64,000 nt of DNA. Origin: Rotaria sordida (Eukaryota; Rotifera; Eurotatoria; Philodinida; Philodinidae). A program made the translations under genes and the position numbers. Positions 23,106 to 38,500 of this stretch are shown piece by piece (the stretch's first letter is position 1; the number at the start of each line of letters is the position of its first letter). The DNA is taken from positions 1-64,000 of the forward strand of contig CAJNOL010000322.1 in NCBI GenBank assembly GCA_905250125.1, read 5' to 3'. Under the pieces are notes generated by a model, which saw nothing but the letters and a program-made list of their open reading frames with translations, made no database searches and was not told the origin of the DNA.

Positions 23106-26100
23106 ATGACGAATGATTTCATTTATTCTCGTACACAATCTGATTTTATTGATTCAATATTTGATATAGTTAAACAACATGATGGTTATTTACTTAGTGA
23201 ATTACTTAATGTAATATCTATGTATAAAATTGATGATCTTGATTTTAATGATTATATTGAACCAAATTTAGATCAACAATTAATTAATGATAATGATTTT
23301 CTTTGGAAATTATTAAGTCAACATCATTGGACTGTTTGTCGTTATTTGCGTTTAAATGATATTGATCGAGCTTTTCGTCATCAATCAAAAAAATTCTCTT
23401 GTTTTATGTCTATTCTTAATGGATATTTAAATCGAATGAGTACTACTACCAGTACATTTGTTGATGATGGTCATGATATAGATCAAATAAATCCATCATT
23501 AAATGATGATGAACCATCATGGTTATTACCTGTTTTTAATCGACTTGCACATGAATTACGTTTACTTGCTTTACCAGGAAATGATGAATTAAATAATGAT
23601 GATTATGAAACATCAGATAATATGAATTCAAATAGTACAATACAAACATATAATAGTCAATTATTAAATGCATTAGGTGCTATACAAAGATTTCCATCGA
23701 CTAATAAATTAAGAAAAGTTGGTATTTTTATTATTGTTAATCAAATGTTAAAAACATATTATGCTTTACATAAATTTAATTTATGTACTTATTTTATTTC
23801 AAAAAGTAAATCATTTTTTTTAAAAATATTCTCAAAGTTTTAGATGAAAAGAATGTTCAATTGTTGACATACGGAGTCTACTTGAAAATTCAATATCTCG
23901 ACAATAGAATATTCTTTTCGGCTGAAACTGTAAAGACATTCTATGTGTCACTAGAGCTATCTACGGACAAATTTTTAAGGTGAAATTTTGCTTTTCGATA
24001 TGTACATAAAGCTGAATCGAAAAGTCGTTAAAATAATCATAGTTCAGTTCCAAAGGCTCATGGAGACGAACTCTTCTAGATTTTTGCTAGTATTATCAAG
24101 ACATTCTTATAAACCCAATATGGTCTCAAACGGCGGGCATCAGTTTGCATGGTTCTCTTGTTAGGGCATACTAAAAGTAGTGGTAATAAGATAATAATAC
24201 ACTATAGAAGGCTTGAAGGAATTTTCTCTATAGGTATAATGATTGTCCAGACAATGCTTTATAAGTCTATAATATTTTACTATTCTTCAATTGATATAAT
24301 AGTATTAAAATTTCAATGAAAATTGTTCACCTCTGATTTAGATGAATCAAGAAAATTTTCACTTCTACAATAAAGCTCGTACTGTATTATATATATATTC
24401 AAGCGAGTGTTATTCATGATAAACTATATTTTGTTTTTATGAAGAACGATCTTTCCAATAATATCTTTCATGATTACCATTAAAGTCATCCGTTTCAATA
24501 TTCAACTAACGATCATATTTTTAAACTTTCAATGATTAGAGATTATTTGTTAGGTGGTGCGGTATAACTCAGATGAATTTGCACTTGCAATTCGTCAATT
24601 GTAAAATAAGGATCATCATTCATAAGACGATGGATCTATTTAATATTATCAGGTGTTGTTTGATTACAGACCTATCAGATCTTAGTTCTTCTTCAATCTT
24701 TTCTTGAACTTCACGAAGCCATTCATATCATCTCTTAACTGCTCTGAAATGTAGAGCCTAGTCACTGAAAACAAAATATAGTGTAGTACAAGTTCTATTG
24801 TGCAAGCGAAAGTTCATCTAAATCAGAGGTGAATACCATTACTGTCACTACTATTCATATGGCCTAAGTATATTTTTTGTTAATTGAACTGGAGTTTACA
24901 TACATATAGATTTTTATGTATATATAAATACATTAAAGATATTCATTTGGTATACATATTATAAACTTTCTGAGATAGTACTCTTTATATAGATTATTGG
25001 ATGAAAAGAATTTTTCAAGAAATCAAACATATTTAAAGTGTCAAAAATAACTAAAATATAACCGAATAATATTTTTGTTTTTATTGTATAATAAATATGA
25101 ATTATTGACACAAATTACAAAAAGTTATAATCTTGAAAATGTTTGATAGAAAAATTAACAAGAAATGACAAATTACTGTGTCATTTTTTTTTTCCATTGG
25201 TCTATTATTTCTAAAAGAAACTCCTTGGAGAATGTTCCTATTCACGATAAGTACTAAGAAAGAAAAAAATACACAGTTCCCAAGTTATTATTTGTTTCTT
25301 TTATGTTTTCAAGTCACGTACAGAGTCTCTAATGTACGTTTGTCTTTTCTTTGTATGTGAAAATTGTTTTTTATTGAAAAATCAAACAAATTGTGGAAGC
25401 AAATTTCATTCGTCATTTAGAAAAATTACATTTCAAATAGATTAAAATCATTAAAATTTCATCGATTCTAAATGATTCATAATTATATCGTTTTAATTGA
25501 TAATTGTAATGAAAATTTCATTAAAAAATAACCACAGACTTAGCCTGTTTATTACTAAAGACGATCTCTCTTCTTTGATCTATCTGTCTCAATCGTCCTG
25601 ATAGCATATGTTGAGAAGACGATTGAGAAAAATAGATGAAAGACAAGAGACTGCTCTTAGTAACAAACAAGCTAGTCTGTGGCCATTTTTTAATGTATGT
25701 TTGTGGTCAACAAGTGAATTGGAAATAAGACTTATTATCATAATTTCTTTACTTATTTAGTTTTTTTTTTCTAATTAGTAATCTACTTAAGATTGATAAG
25801 ATTTGTGTTTCTTTGTCTAGCTGAACGTTCCTTAAAACAATATATGCAAGAAGAAAATACTCAACAAGAACATCGATTTTCATCCTATGTACTTACATAT
25901 CGTTATTTTCTTGGTAAACATCTTTTACTTCAACATAATTATAAATCAGCTATTGAACATTTTGATTATGTATTTACAAATTGTCTTGATTCAAAAAAAA
26001 GTGGTAGTATTAAAAATAAACAACAATCATTATTATATTTAGTTATAGTTAAAATGTTACATGGTTCAACACCTAAAATGGATATACTTGAAAAATATCA

Positions 26101-26512
26101 ATTAAATGAATTAATTGATTTAATTGAACCAATACGTATTGGTGCATTAAAATTATTTATTGATAAAATAAAACAATATGAACAATTTTTATTTGATAGT
26201 GGATTATTTTTTTTAATTGAAAATTTAAAATTAATAACAATAAGAAATTTATTTCGTACGTATGTTTATCAAATTGATCAACAACAAACAGATAAAATTC
26301 CATTAGAAACAACATTATTATTATTATTAAATTTTGGATTTGAAAAAGAAATTTTTTTTACAATTAATGAACTTATTGATATATTAAATAGTTTGATACA
26401 AAAAGGGATGATTAAAGGTTATATATCATATAAATTTCGAACGTTAGTTGTTAGTAGAAAAGATCCATTTCCAAAAAATTTTCGTTTTACTTCATTATTA
26501 AATACATCATAA
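23106..26512 (+). CDS. PCID2: PCI domain-containing protein 2 (PCID2, yeast Thp1 orthologue)
   Basis: Exons 23106-23805 and 25821-26512 encode 463 residues (human 399). The extra length is mostly an Asp/Asn-rich insertion at about residues 115-185. The join is FISK|TERSLKQY, in phase. Recognisable PCID2 segments are HKFNLCTYF, YRYFLGKHLLLQ, YLVIVKMLHG, LIENLKLITIRNLF and, near the end, GMIKGYISYKFRTLVVSRKDPFP, the winged-helix part of the PCI domain. PCID2 is a subunit of the TREX-2 complex that links transcription to mRNA export at the nuclear pore. The gene starts 16 bases after GTPBP10. Its 2015-bp intron holds two inverted-repeat elements. Confidence 0.9.
24326..24833. repeat. Terminal-inverted-repeat element in PCID2 intron
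   Basis: Perfect 21-base inverted ends: TTCACCTCTGATTTAGATGA at 24326 and its complement ending at 24833. On the minus strand about 24600-24730 there is a faint frame (EWLREVQEKIEEEL, then in another frame RLMNDDPYFTIDELQ) that resembles the N-terminal helix-turn-helix of Tc1/mariner transposases. Probably an internally deleted DNA transposon. Confidence 0.5.
25520..25694. repeat. Small palindromic MITE in PCID2 intron
   Basis: Ends ATTAAAAAATAACCACAGAC and GTCTGTGGCCATTTTTTAAT are complementary, and the pairing runs to the centre (ACTAAAGACGATCTC / AAGAGACTGCTCTTAGT). About 175 bases in total, no coding capacity. Confidence 0.7.
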
Positions 26513-26520
26513 GTATTATA

Positions 26521-26592
26521 TATGTGTTTTTTTTTCCTGTATATATATATTCTAGATATAGATTCTTCTTTTATTGTTTATCTTTTGTAATT
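26521..26592 (+). promoter_or_regulatory. Candidate trans-splice acceptor of the CARHSP1-like gene
   Basis: A T-rich tract ends in TTCTAG (AG at 26554-26555) followed by ATATAG, 42 bases after the PCID2 stop and 37 before the next ATG. The short gap and the shared TAG|ATATA pattern fit a downstream cistron. Confidence 0.45.
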
Positions 26593-28282
26593 ATGTCTCA
26601 TCCAACATCATCAACAGTTCATTCATTTAATGAAGGAGATCATCATACACATTCATTTATTCCAAGACGAGAACGAACACTTTCACAGTAAGATATTCAA
26701 TATTTATTTATAACTTTCAAGTATGACTACATGAATGATCAAGGCAAGTCTCGGAGGGAAAGGGTGTACATTCCTGCAATATTATCCAACACTCTAAGAA
26801 ATACTTTTTTTTATACACTTCGAACTTTGAGACCTAGATAAAGATTTGAAATCTCGGATGTTTTATACAAAATGAAAGCTGTTAGTGCAATTTCTGCGGA
26901 ATTAAAATGTGAAATACGATGTAGTTGCTGTTTTATTCTATCTATTTTGGGACACATTTCTTCATCATCCTTTTACTTAATCCTCCAAATATCCAATAAG
27001 GAAGTAGTTTAACGAGACGTTATGGATATGTGGTCTATGATCGTATACTAGTAACATCGGTTCCAGTCTATTTAAGGGTTCAAGTTTTTACTCCTATACT
27101 TCATTACTCTTTTTAAATCGTATCCTCACAAAAGCTCAACAATTTGAGGATTTTATAAAGAGAATTTCATATGAAAATGTTCAACTTGATGAAAAAGAAG
27201 TTCAAAATTTTTGAGGAATCATAAGTCACTATATACATTGCAGATTAATATATTTCAATTGCTAATATAGATTATTATACTATAGTTTCGCAGAGATGTT
27301 TACGAATTGTGTTTATCAATAATACATCGACTAATCAGTATATGCAGGAATGTTTCGAATGTGGAGCGAAGAGATGTAACTAAATACGATTCCAGGTGTC
27401 ACTATGAGGTGGCTATCAATGATAAGATGACTTGAGGATAAATAAAGATCCATCAATTTATTGAATAAAATGATGAATACGAATGAGAACAAGAGACGTA
27501 TGACAAAGCAAATTACCGAATGAAACTCTCAAGAAGTATAACAACGAAGAAAAGTGACTGAAGTGAAGGAATAATAATACACATGATCAATAGGTGCGAC
27601 AAAAAGATCACATATGAATAAATCTACATACAATAGGAGACAAGACAGAACAGAGGTGACGACTAGTGTCATCCGAGCGATACATCAGTGGTTCACTGTC
27701 GCACACCCCCAATCCTGGCATTCATATTATAGGTACAATGTGTTTCTCTCGCTAAAACGTAGACATTGTATAGAATTTGAAGTGTTTTTATTTATTAGAA
27801 TAAATGAATAAATTTCAGAATTGATTTTTAATTTAGATGTGAACGAACATTAAAAAGTCCAACTTATGAAGGTGTAATTCATGAATTTTGTCGTGAAAAA
27901 GGCTATGGTCATATTCAACCATATGGTAACTCGAATGAGCTTATTTTTGCTCATGTTTCTGAGTAAATATTTGTGTTAAGTTTTTTTTTTTTTTTTGTGT
28001 TTTGCTTATTTCTCTCTTTGTTAATATAGTATTGAAGATGATTATGTTCCAAAAAAAGGTGATACTGTATCTTTTAAAAAAATGTTAATGCCACCAAAGA
28101 ATGAAAAAGTTATGGCTGTTCATATAAAACTTCTTCATTTAGCTGAAGGTGTTAAACATGAATCATGGGAAGAAGCTGTTGAACATGATATTGAACATCG
28201 ACGACCATCACGATCGAATTCAGTCACATTTCCAAATGATCAACCTGATCATGTTCAACATTCAGTTTCTCATGCTAATTAA
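26593..28282 (+). CDS. CARHSP1/CSDC2-like cold-shock domain protein
   Basis: Exons 26593-26687, 27837-27962 and 28030-28282 give 157 residues (human CARHSP1 147). After a short Ser/His-rich start (with RRERTLSQCERTLKSPTYEG, equivalent to the conserved phosphosite-bearing stretch) comes one cold-shock domain: GVIHEFC, RNP1-like KGYGHI, RNP2-like LIFAHVS, then DDYVPKKGD and MPPKNEKVMAVHI, ending in GVKHESWE as in CARHSP1. The family binds single-stranded RNA, including 3' UTRs, and regulates stability. RNP1 has His where Phe is usual. Lies 80 bases after PCID2 and 271 before PSMC1 on the same strand. CARHSP1 and CSDC2 cannot be separated here. Confidence 0.85.
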
Positions 28283-28529
28283 AAATATCTTTATGATTAT
28301 CAAAAATAAGATTTATTGACTTTACAAATAAAAACGAAAAGAAATTTTTTTTTCTTGTTCATATATACCTTTGCATGTCTTGTATGATCATTTCTTTTTT
28401 TTTCTGCTCCTATTATTGTGAAAAAAAAAATAGAAACAGAATGTGTAATTCATTCTTACTTGAGAAAAAAAACAAACAAATATAACTACATCAATCTATT
28501 TAATTTTCTTTGTGATAAGATTATCTTTG

Positions 28530-28553
28530 TTTTTTTTTCTTGTAGATTTTCAA
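28530..28553 (+). promoter_or_regulatory. Candidate trans-splice acceptor of PSMC1
   Basis: TTTTTTTTCTTGTAG (AG at 28544-28545) lies eight bases before the ATG. If used, the first PSMC1 exon would be only 11 bases (28546-28556), because a donor follows the ATG directly. Confidence 0.45.
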
Positions 28554-31680
<3,127 letters not shown>

Positions 31681-32034
31681 ATCAACAACATTTAACAATA
31701 GGAAAAACTCCTTTTTTTTCTTTTATGTAATGTTGGTTTTTATTCTTGAAACAGAAATAAACTTTAAAATATTATAATAACTATAGAAATATTTTTTAAT
31801 ATCATTTACATGTGATTAATCGATCAGATTGGTTAATATTAACTTTTATCATATAGAGATTTAATGATATATCAATAGAGAATTGATAAAATTAAAATAG
31901 GTTATTTATTTCACTTTATTAAAAGAATTTTCTGATTAATATTATAATGAAGCTTTTAGACCAACTTATACATTTTCAATATTTAGACTCAACTTGTGAT
32001 GTTCTTGTATGCCTATTTATGCTTCAAATGATTG

Positions 32035-32068
<34 letters not shown>

Positions 32069-35000
32069 GATCGTATAGGACTTGTCTTTGAATCTTTTCG
32101 ATCATTATTATTACATAAAGATTTATTTAGGCAATTGACTGAGATTGTCTGATTTTGGTGCTTTTTTTAAATTTTATGATGAAGACTAATGTTCAATGTT
32201 ACCAGATAATTTAAAGTTTTTTGGATATGCATAATCAATTCGGTGCATATCGATTCGAAGGCAACATGATCTTGAATACCAGATCGAAAAAGTGCCCTTT
32301 GAATACTACCTAGGACGATCATTCCGATCGTCGGATGCGACTAATGACTGCATTAATTTTCACTGTAATTTATCATATCGTTTTACGAGTCGTTTTTTTT
32401 CACATTGTTGTCGACATTTTCTTGGCTCCATGGTAGTTCAATAGGCTTTAATGACGATAATTACCGTGGAAGAATTTTTTTTTCCAATAGTTTTCTGATC
32501 ATTTTAGCTCTTAAAAGAAGGAGATTAAATAATCATTTAACATGACTATATGGATGGATCTGTAGTATTAGTTTCGTCCGGAATATTAATCATCAATTGT
32601 TTATTTCAATTGATTGAGTTGCACATAGAAAGTGAAATTTAACACCTACTTGTTACATAATTCAGTCATACACACATTTTAAAATTCGTGTTTGTATAAA
32701 GTTCTTTATAGATTAGCCTCAGTGTTCATTATCTAACATATTTTTTTTTAATTGAGAAGCATTCTAGAATATCCAATAACTGATTTCAAAAGTCGTCAAT
32801 TTCTATTCAATAACTAAAACATAAACTCTGCTTGCACTATGAAAAAAAGGAAACAATACAAACGACTGCTACTTGTTGGAGACATAATTATTTATTTACT
32901 CATGTCTCACGGTAGCCCGCATTACCGCCGGTATACCGGTGTTTTTCATTCAGTTTGAATCACATGGGTAGTATTGAAGTTTGCTTAGAGCTTATAATTA
33001 AGTTTAGGTAAAAATATCCATTCAGACCAATTGTTAATTACTGTGATCGGGCGTTTATGCACTGTAGGTGGCCGTTTTTGTGTCGATATGACACGTCTAG
33101 TATAAATGGCCGTATGCAATATCAGATTCCTATCTACTACAAAACGCTGAAAAGATGCTGTAATGTTGCTGTATTAGTGACCCGATTATTTCATTGTAAA
33201 CCGGCCGTATTCTTGGACTAGGATAATTCAAGTAATTCAAATTACATTGGAATTATTCGATAATGATATCAGTTCAATATGAGGTAATAAAATAAAAACA
33301 TGTGTATAATCATAATACAATGCTTTGACATATGTGAGTATCTTAAGTCAACAAATCTATTGCATGTTGACCATTAGAATCATTTATAAACCTGTCGATG
33401 AGAACAGATATCATTAAATCATCAACAATGAAACTAAAAAATGAGTTTTTTTTCAGTTATGAATGATTGAATATTTACAATAAAATTCCTTGTAAAAAAG
33501 AATCTATATCTATTAGGAGTAATAAAAAAAAAGAGTAGTGAGAATAAACTACAGATGTCTTTTCCTTTTGTTTAGTAATCACTTGTGAACAATAATGAGG
33601 TTTTCTACTTTTTCTTCAAGTGTCAAAGCTTGTTAAACAAGATGAATCGATCAAGTCTTTTATGTTTTATCTGTTTCAAAACAATATTTGCTCTCTATAT
33701 AGAAAGGTGACATATCTAATCGAACTGTTTATCGACACTTTTTACATAATTGATTTTTAATTAAAAATTTCGATTCTAGCATATATTTGATTGATCAAGA
33801 GGCATTTGATTTTATTGAGATTATTCACATTAAATTTTACATGATAAATGTTCCGTAGAGATTCATTAAAAAGTAATCAACATAATGAATTAATAAATAT
33901 TCATTGATGCTTGAAACTGTTCTATTGAATAACACTTACATGAATAATTATCTCTTAGTACATCGTAATACCTATATTCATCGATCGCAGCATGTTATCA
34001 TCACATTCCAAAAATGTCTTTATTATTAAAAAAAAAAGAAAAGAAAAGAAAAATTTTATTTCATTAACAATACACCGTATTATTAATTTTTTTTTCTTAC
34101 ATATTCTTTTTTTTCAATATCTTCTTAAAAAATAAAATATCTATGCCGAAATATAAAAAAGGTTGAATGCCAAGGTTAAGTCATTAAATTCTATAAGAGT
34201 ATTTTTTTAACATTATATATCTCACCTCTTATGATAAATTACATTCTCTCCTCAAACAGTTATTTCAAGGTTAAAAATATGATAGCAGACAGAATATATG
34301 TTGCGTCCTCATCATCGCATGTAAAACATTATTCAAGTGGAATGCCTATGTCTTTTTCTTTGATCAAAGAACATGAAATGATCCGCTGAATCAAGTAATG
34401 ACAATGATATTCATTTTCACTTGGCAAATATTTAGATCAAAATAACACCTCACATTGTACGTCTATTCGCACAACCACCAGTACGTTGCAGGTTGAAAAA
34501 AACAGCTATCGGTGTATTGTGGTAGAATGGCGTTCAGAAGATAGTCAAGTACCAAACTACCGGTGATAGAATCCGTCGGATTCAAAATTTTCGGACTCTA
34601 GGGCCTCTAACTGCCGGTATAGCACATATTATACCGAATGATTTACTGAAGATGTTTGAATCATGTGAGAAGTTTATTCTCAAAATAGTTTCTTATATCA
34701 GTTGTTTGAGCCATAATTTTAGTTAATATACAAAATTGATGTCCTTCATTGTATGAATAGTATATCACTCTATTAAGAATCTTGTAGTTGTGATAGTAAA
34801 GCTTGACACGAGTAGAACAGTAAAATAATAACAAGATAAGATATGAAAAAAAAGACACCTAATTCTTTTCTAAGATATATTGAAAAGTCCTCAAAGTTGA
34901 AGATTGCATATAGATAAATTTCATATTTGAATTTTACATAAAATTTTTTATTTTATTACCATCTTCTTCCTTTTATTGAGATTTTAATTCTATCATTAAA

Positions 35001-35546
35001 TTCTATTTCGGTGACATCTTTTTAAATGAAATGTTTATATTTATCTTTTAATTGGCTATTGTAAATATCTTCTCTTTGATTATTTAATAGCAGAACGACA
35101 GACAGATCACTCGTTGGTCGATTTCCTTTACAGATCTGACATGTGACTCATACATGTATATGCATATCCATCGAAGAGAGAGAGAGAGAAGAAAAAAACA
35201 AGAGACAAAGTTTATGAAGTCTGTCGTTAGTCTTGTTTTATTTAAGGGCAAGAATGATGTACTTATATTTGTCTAATATGGGTCATTCACATGACTTTTC
35301 TTTCCTACCATTATGCTGTCATTGACGTTTTATTTATCTTTGAAACATGGCGCAAACCCATATCTCCAGCACACACCTTCTTCGTATATAAAGATCATAT
35401 AGTATATTCATAAGAGTATTTTAAAGATAACACTTACATTTGATATTTTTTTTTTTGTATGAAAATATTCTTCGTTTTTATTTTATTTGTAGATTTATTT
35501 TTTTCATTAAAAACAAAAAAAAGAAACCAATTGCTTACATATTTGA
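31681..35546. other. Intergenic gap between PSMC1 and the ATGL-like gene
   Basis: 3.9 kb with no supported gene. It holds an (AAT)n microsatellite at 32037-32066, a somewhat GC-richer patch at 32910-33130, a hairpin repeat at 34556-34625 and a (GA)n run near 35176-35193. Before the next gene, TTATTTGTAG (AG at about 35491-35492) is a candidate trans-splice acceptor. Confidence 0.4.
34556..34625. repeat. Short hairpin repeat, copy 1
   Basis: CTACCGGTGATAGAATCCGT and the following GGATTCAAAATTTTCGGACT... TAACTGCCGGTAT form an imperfect hairpin. The same design, with TAGAATCTGTCGGG and TTCGAAAATTTTGAACCC, recurs at 51143-51205. Confidence 0.5.
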
Positions 35547-38500
35547 ATGGTTTTGAAATCAAATTCATCTCCAATTAATTTATCATTATCTGGTTGTGGA
35601 TTTTTAGGTGTTTATCATATTGGTGCTATATGTGCATTTAAAGAACATGTACCAGAAGTTCTTAATAATAAAATGGCTGGTTCTTCAGCAGGTGCACTTG
35701 TTGCTGCATGTGCAATGAGTGGTTGTTGCCTTGGACAAATGTGTAGTGATGCACTTGAAATAGCTATACGTGCAAGAACTCCTGCATTAGGACCATTACA
35801 TCCAACATTTAGTATAGTTGATATTATACGTAATGGCTTACGAAGAATTTTACCACCAAATGCACATGAAATATGTTCAGGACGTTTATATATATCATTA
35901 ACACGTTGGAAAGATAATAAAAATTTTATTATTAATCAATATCATAATCGTGAAGAACTTATTCAAGTACTTATTTGTTCAAGTTTTGTACCATATTGGT
36001 CAGGAATAATTCCAAATAAATTTCGTGGAGAAGTAAAAATAAATAAATAAATAAATTTTTTTTTTGCTCTAAGAAAGTTAATTGATTTTATTTTATTTTA
36101 TTAGTATTATTGGGATGGTGGTTTAACAAATAATAATCCAATTATTGATGAAGATACTATTGTAATATCTCCATTTGCTGGTGAAAGTGATATTTGTCCA
36201 CGTGATGAATCAGGATCTTTTTATAGTGTTGATTTTCAAGGTAAAAATTCATTTGTTTTTTTTTTGTACTTTTGATACAAAATCTTTTTCATTTCGTTAG
36301 GAACAGATATTTCTTGTACACAAGAAAATTTATATCGTTTAACTCATGCTCTATTTCCACCGAGTTTATCAGTATTAAAACAAATTTGTTGGCATGGTTA
36401 TATGGATGGTTTAAAATTTTTACAAACACGAAGTATTAACAGAAATTTTTCTAGTTGATCGAGTATTCATTTAACAGAGCTATTTTATAGTCAAAATTAA
36501 GATATACTTTTTTTTTACATCGTCGGTTTTCAATATCGAGGTGCAACTTTAATATAGTATATCTTGTAGAGAATTTTACGCTGTAGAAAACCATTGTAAA
36601 GATTTAAAGCTTCTGAAAAGGCCGTATAATGCAGGACACATTATATCTGAGACATAAATTCGTCATTTTTTGATTGATATTTAGCAGATTTTGCTTAGAA
36701 AAATAATGAATATTCAGTCGACTTATATGTATTTCAAATATTTTTTTTTCATCGAAAAACTCATCCCTGACCTCTCTTAGAGCTTACAAAGGAACATTTT
36801 AATTTTGTCTCTATAGTGCATAACGTATAATGTGCGACATAAATAGTACTACGAAAAAAAAATAGAGTGACTTCGCACCGATCTAATCAAATGGTTTTTT
36901 TTTTCTTACTAGTAGATGTTTATTTAAAGGTTGTTTTGTTTTTACACGAATAAGGTAAGCAAATACTAATGTAAAGTATTATTGTCGGTATCATAAAAAC
37001 AATGTTATCTGTTATGACGTAGGAAAAAATATATGTGTAAATGTTTCATAGATAATTTTCAGTTTTCAAATAAGAAGAAGTCAAAAGAAATTTTATGAAT
37101 GATTCTATATTGATGGTATATAGAGCAAATTTTAGATTGAGAACTTTCAGATATAGGGTACTGTTTTTTTGCAAGAAAGTTAGTGTTTTGATACCCAAAG
37201 AACTGCAATGATGTGTTTTATCTATAAGAAATGAATCTCACCATTAAAATTGACTAATTTTAAAACCTTGCTCTATACACATCAATATAGAATCATTCAT
37301 AAAATTTCTTTTGACTTCTTCTTATTTGAAAACTGAAAATTATCCATGAAACATTTACACATATATTTTTTTCTACGCCATAACAGATAACATTGTTTTT
37401 ATGATACCGACAATAATACTTTACATTAGTATTTGCTTACCTTATTCGTGTAAAAAAACACTCTGAATAAACTTCTACCAGTAGGAAAAAAATAACTAGT
37501 TCATTTGATTAAACCGATGCGGAGATTCTTCATTTTTTTGTCGTAGCACTATTTATGACTCACACTATATGTTATGCACTATAGAAGAAAAAATAAAAAT
37601 GTTCCCTTGGAAGGCCTGAGGGGGAGGGGCCAGGGGTGAATTTTTTGATGAAAAAGAAAATTTGAAATACACATACGTCGACTGAGTATTCATCATTTGT
37701 CTAAGTAAATCTGCTAAATACCAGATCAAAAAAGCACGAATTTATGCCTCAAGAATAATATGCTCCCCCTCTCACTCCACGCATTATTCAGTCTTTTAAC
37801 AAGTTTTAAATCTTTATAATGGTTTTCTACAGCGTAAAATTCATTGAAAAGCTACTTACAATCGAAAAAAGTTAGTTTAATAAAAGCGCAGTTTTCCAGA
37901 AACCTATTTGCGATGTTTTTTTTCTAGTTTTATGTGCTCTTCCAAATGAGATGCTGCTTAAACAAAACGGAAGAAAAATGATGGAGATATAATCGGAACA
38001 ATGGAGATGAGCTTTTTTCGTTTCTCAGAGTCCATCAAATGAAATCACAGGAATCTAAAAGTCTTTTTTTCATAATTCTAATTTAATGTTAGGAATCGAT
38101 TTATGTAAGAAAAAAGTGTATCGTAATTTTGACTTGTTCGTTGGGCTCGTATAAATTCTCTTAAAATTAATTTTCATATTTTCGATTCATAAAAATTATT
38201 TAGATATGATAAAATCGTCACGTTTAAGTGCAAAAGCAACAATATCATCTGTACTTGGTAATGATTATACAGAACCAGCTCACGAAGAAGAAAAACAATT
38301 AAGAAATGGTGGTGTTCTACATGATGTTGGTAGAATGTATGAAAAATCACATGATATGGATGATAAATTAGCGAATGATGAATATTCATCAGATGAAGAA
38401 TCCGAGAAAGAAAATCATCAAATAACATATAGTCCATATTGTGAAAAAGTTACAAGAAAAAAAGATTTACCAACACCACTTTTTGCTGGTAAGAAGTGTT

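Noticed and set aside
36433..36458. The in-frame stop at 36458 as the true end of the lipase gene
   Set aside because: A GTATTA donor 26 bases earlier joins in phase to 38204, and the downstream exons contain the LPLDLTY region expected of ATGL-like proteins; kept only as a possible alternative form.
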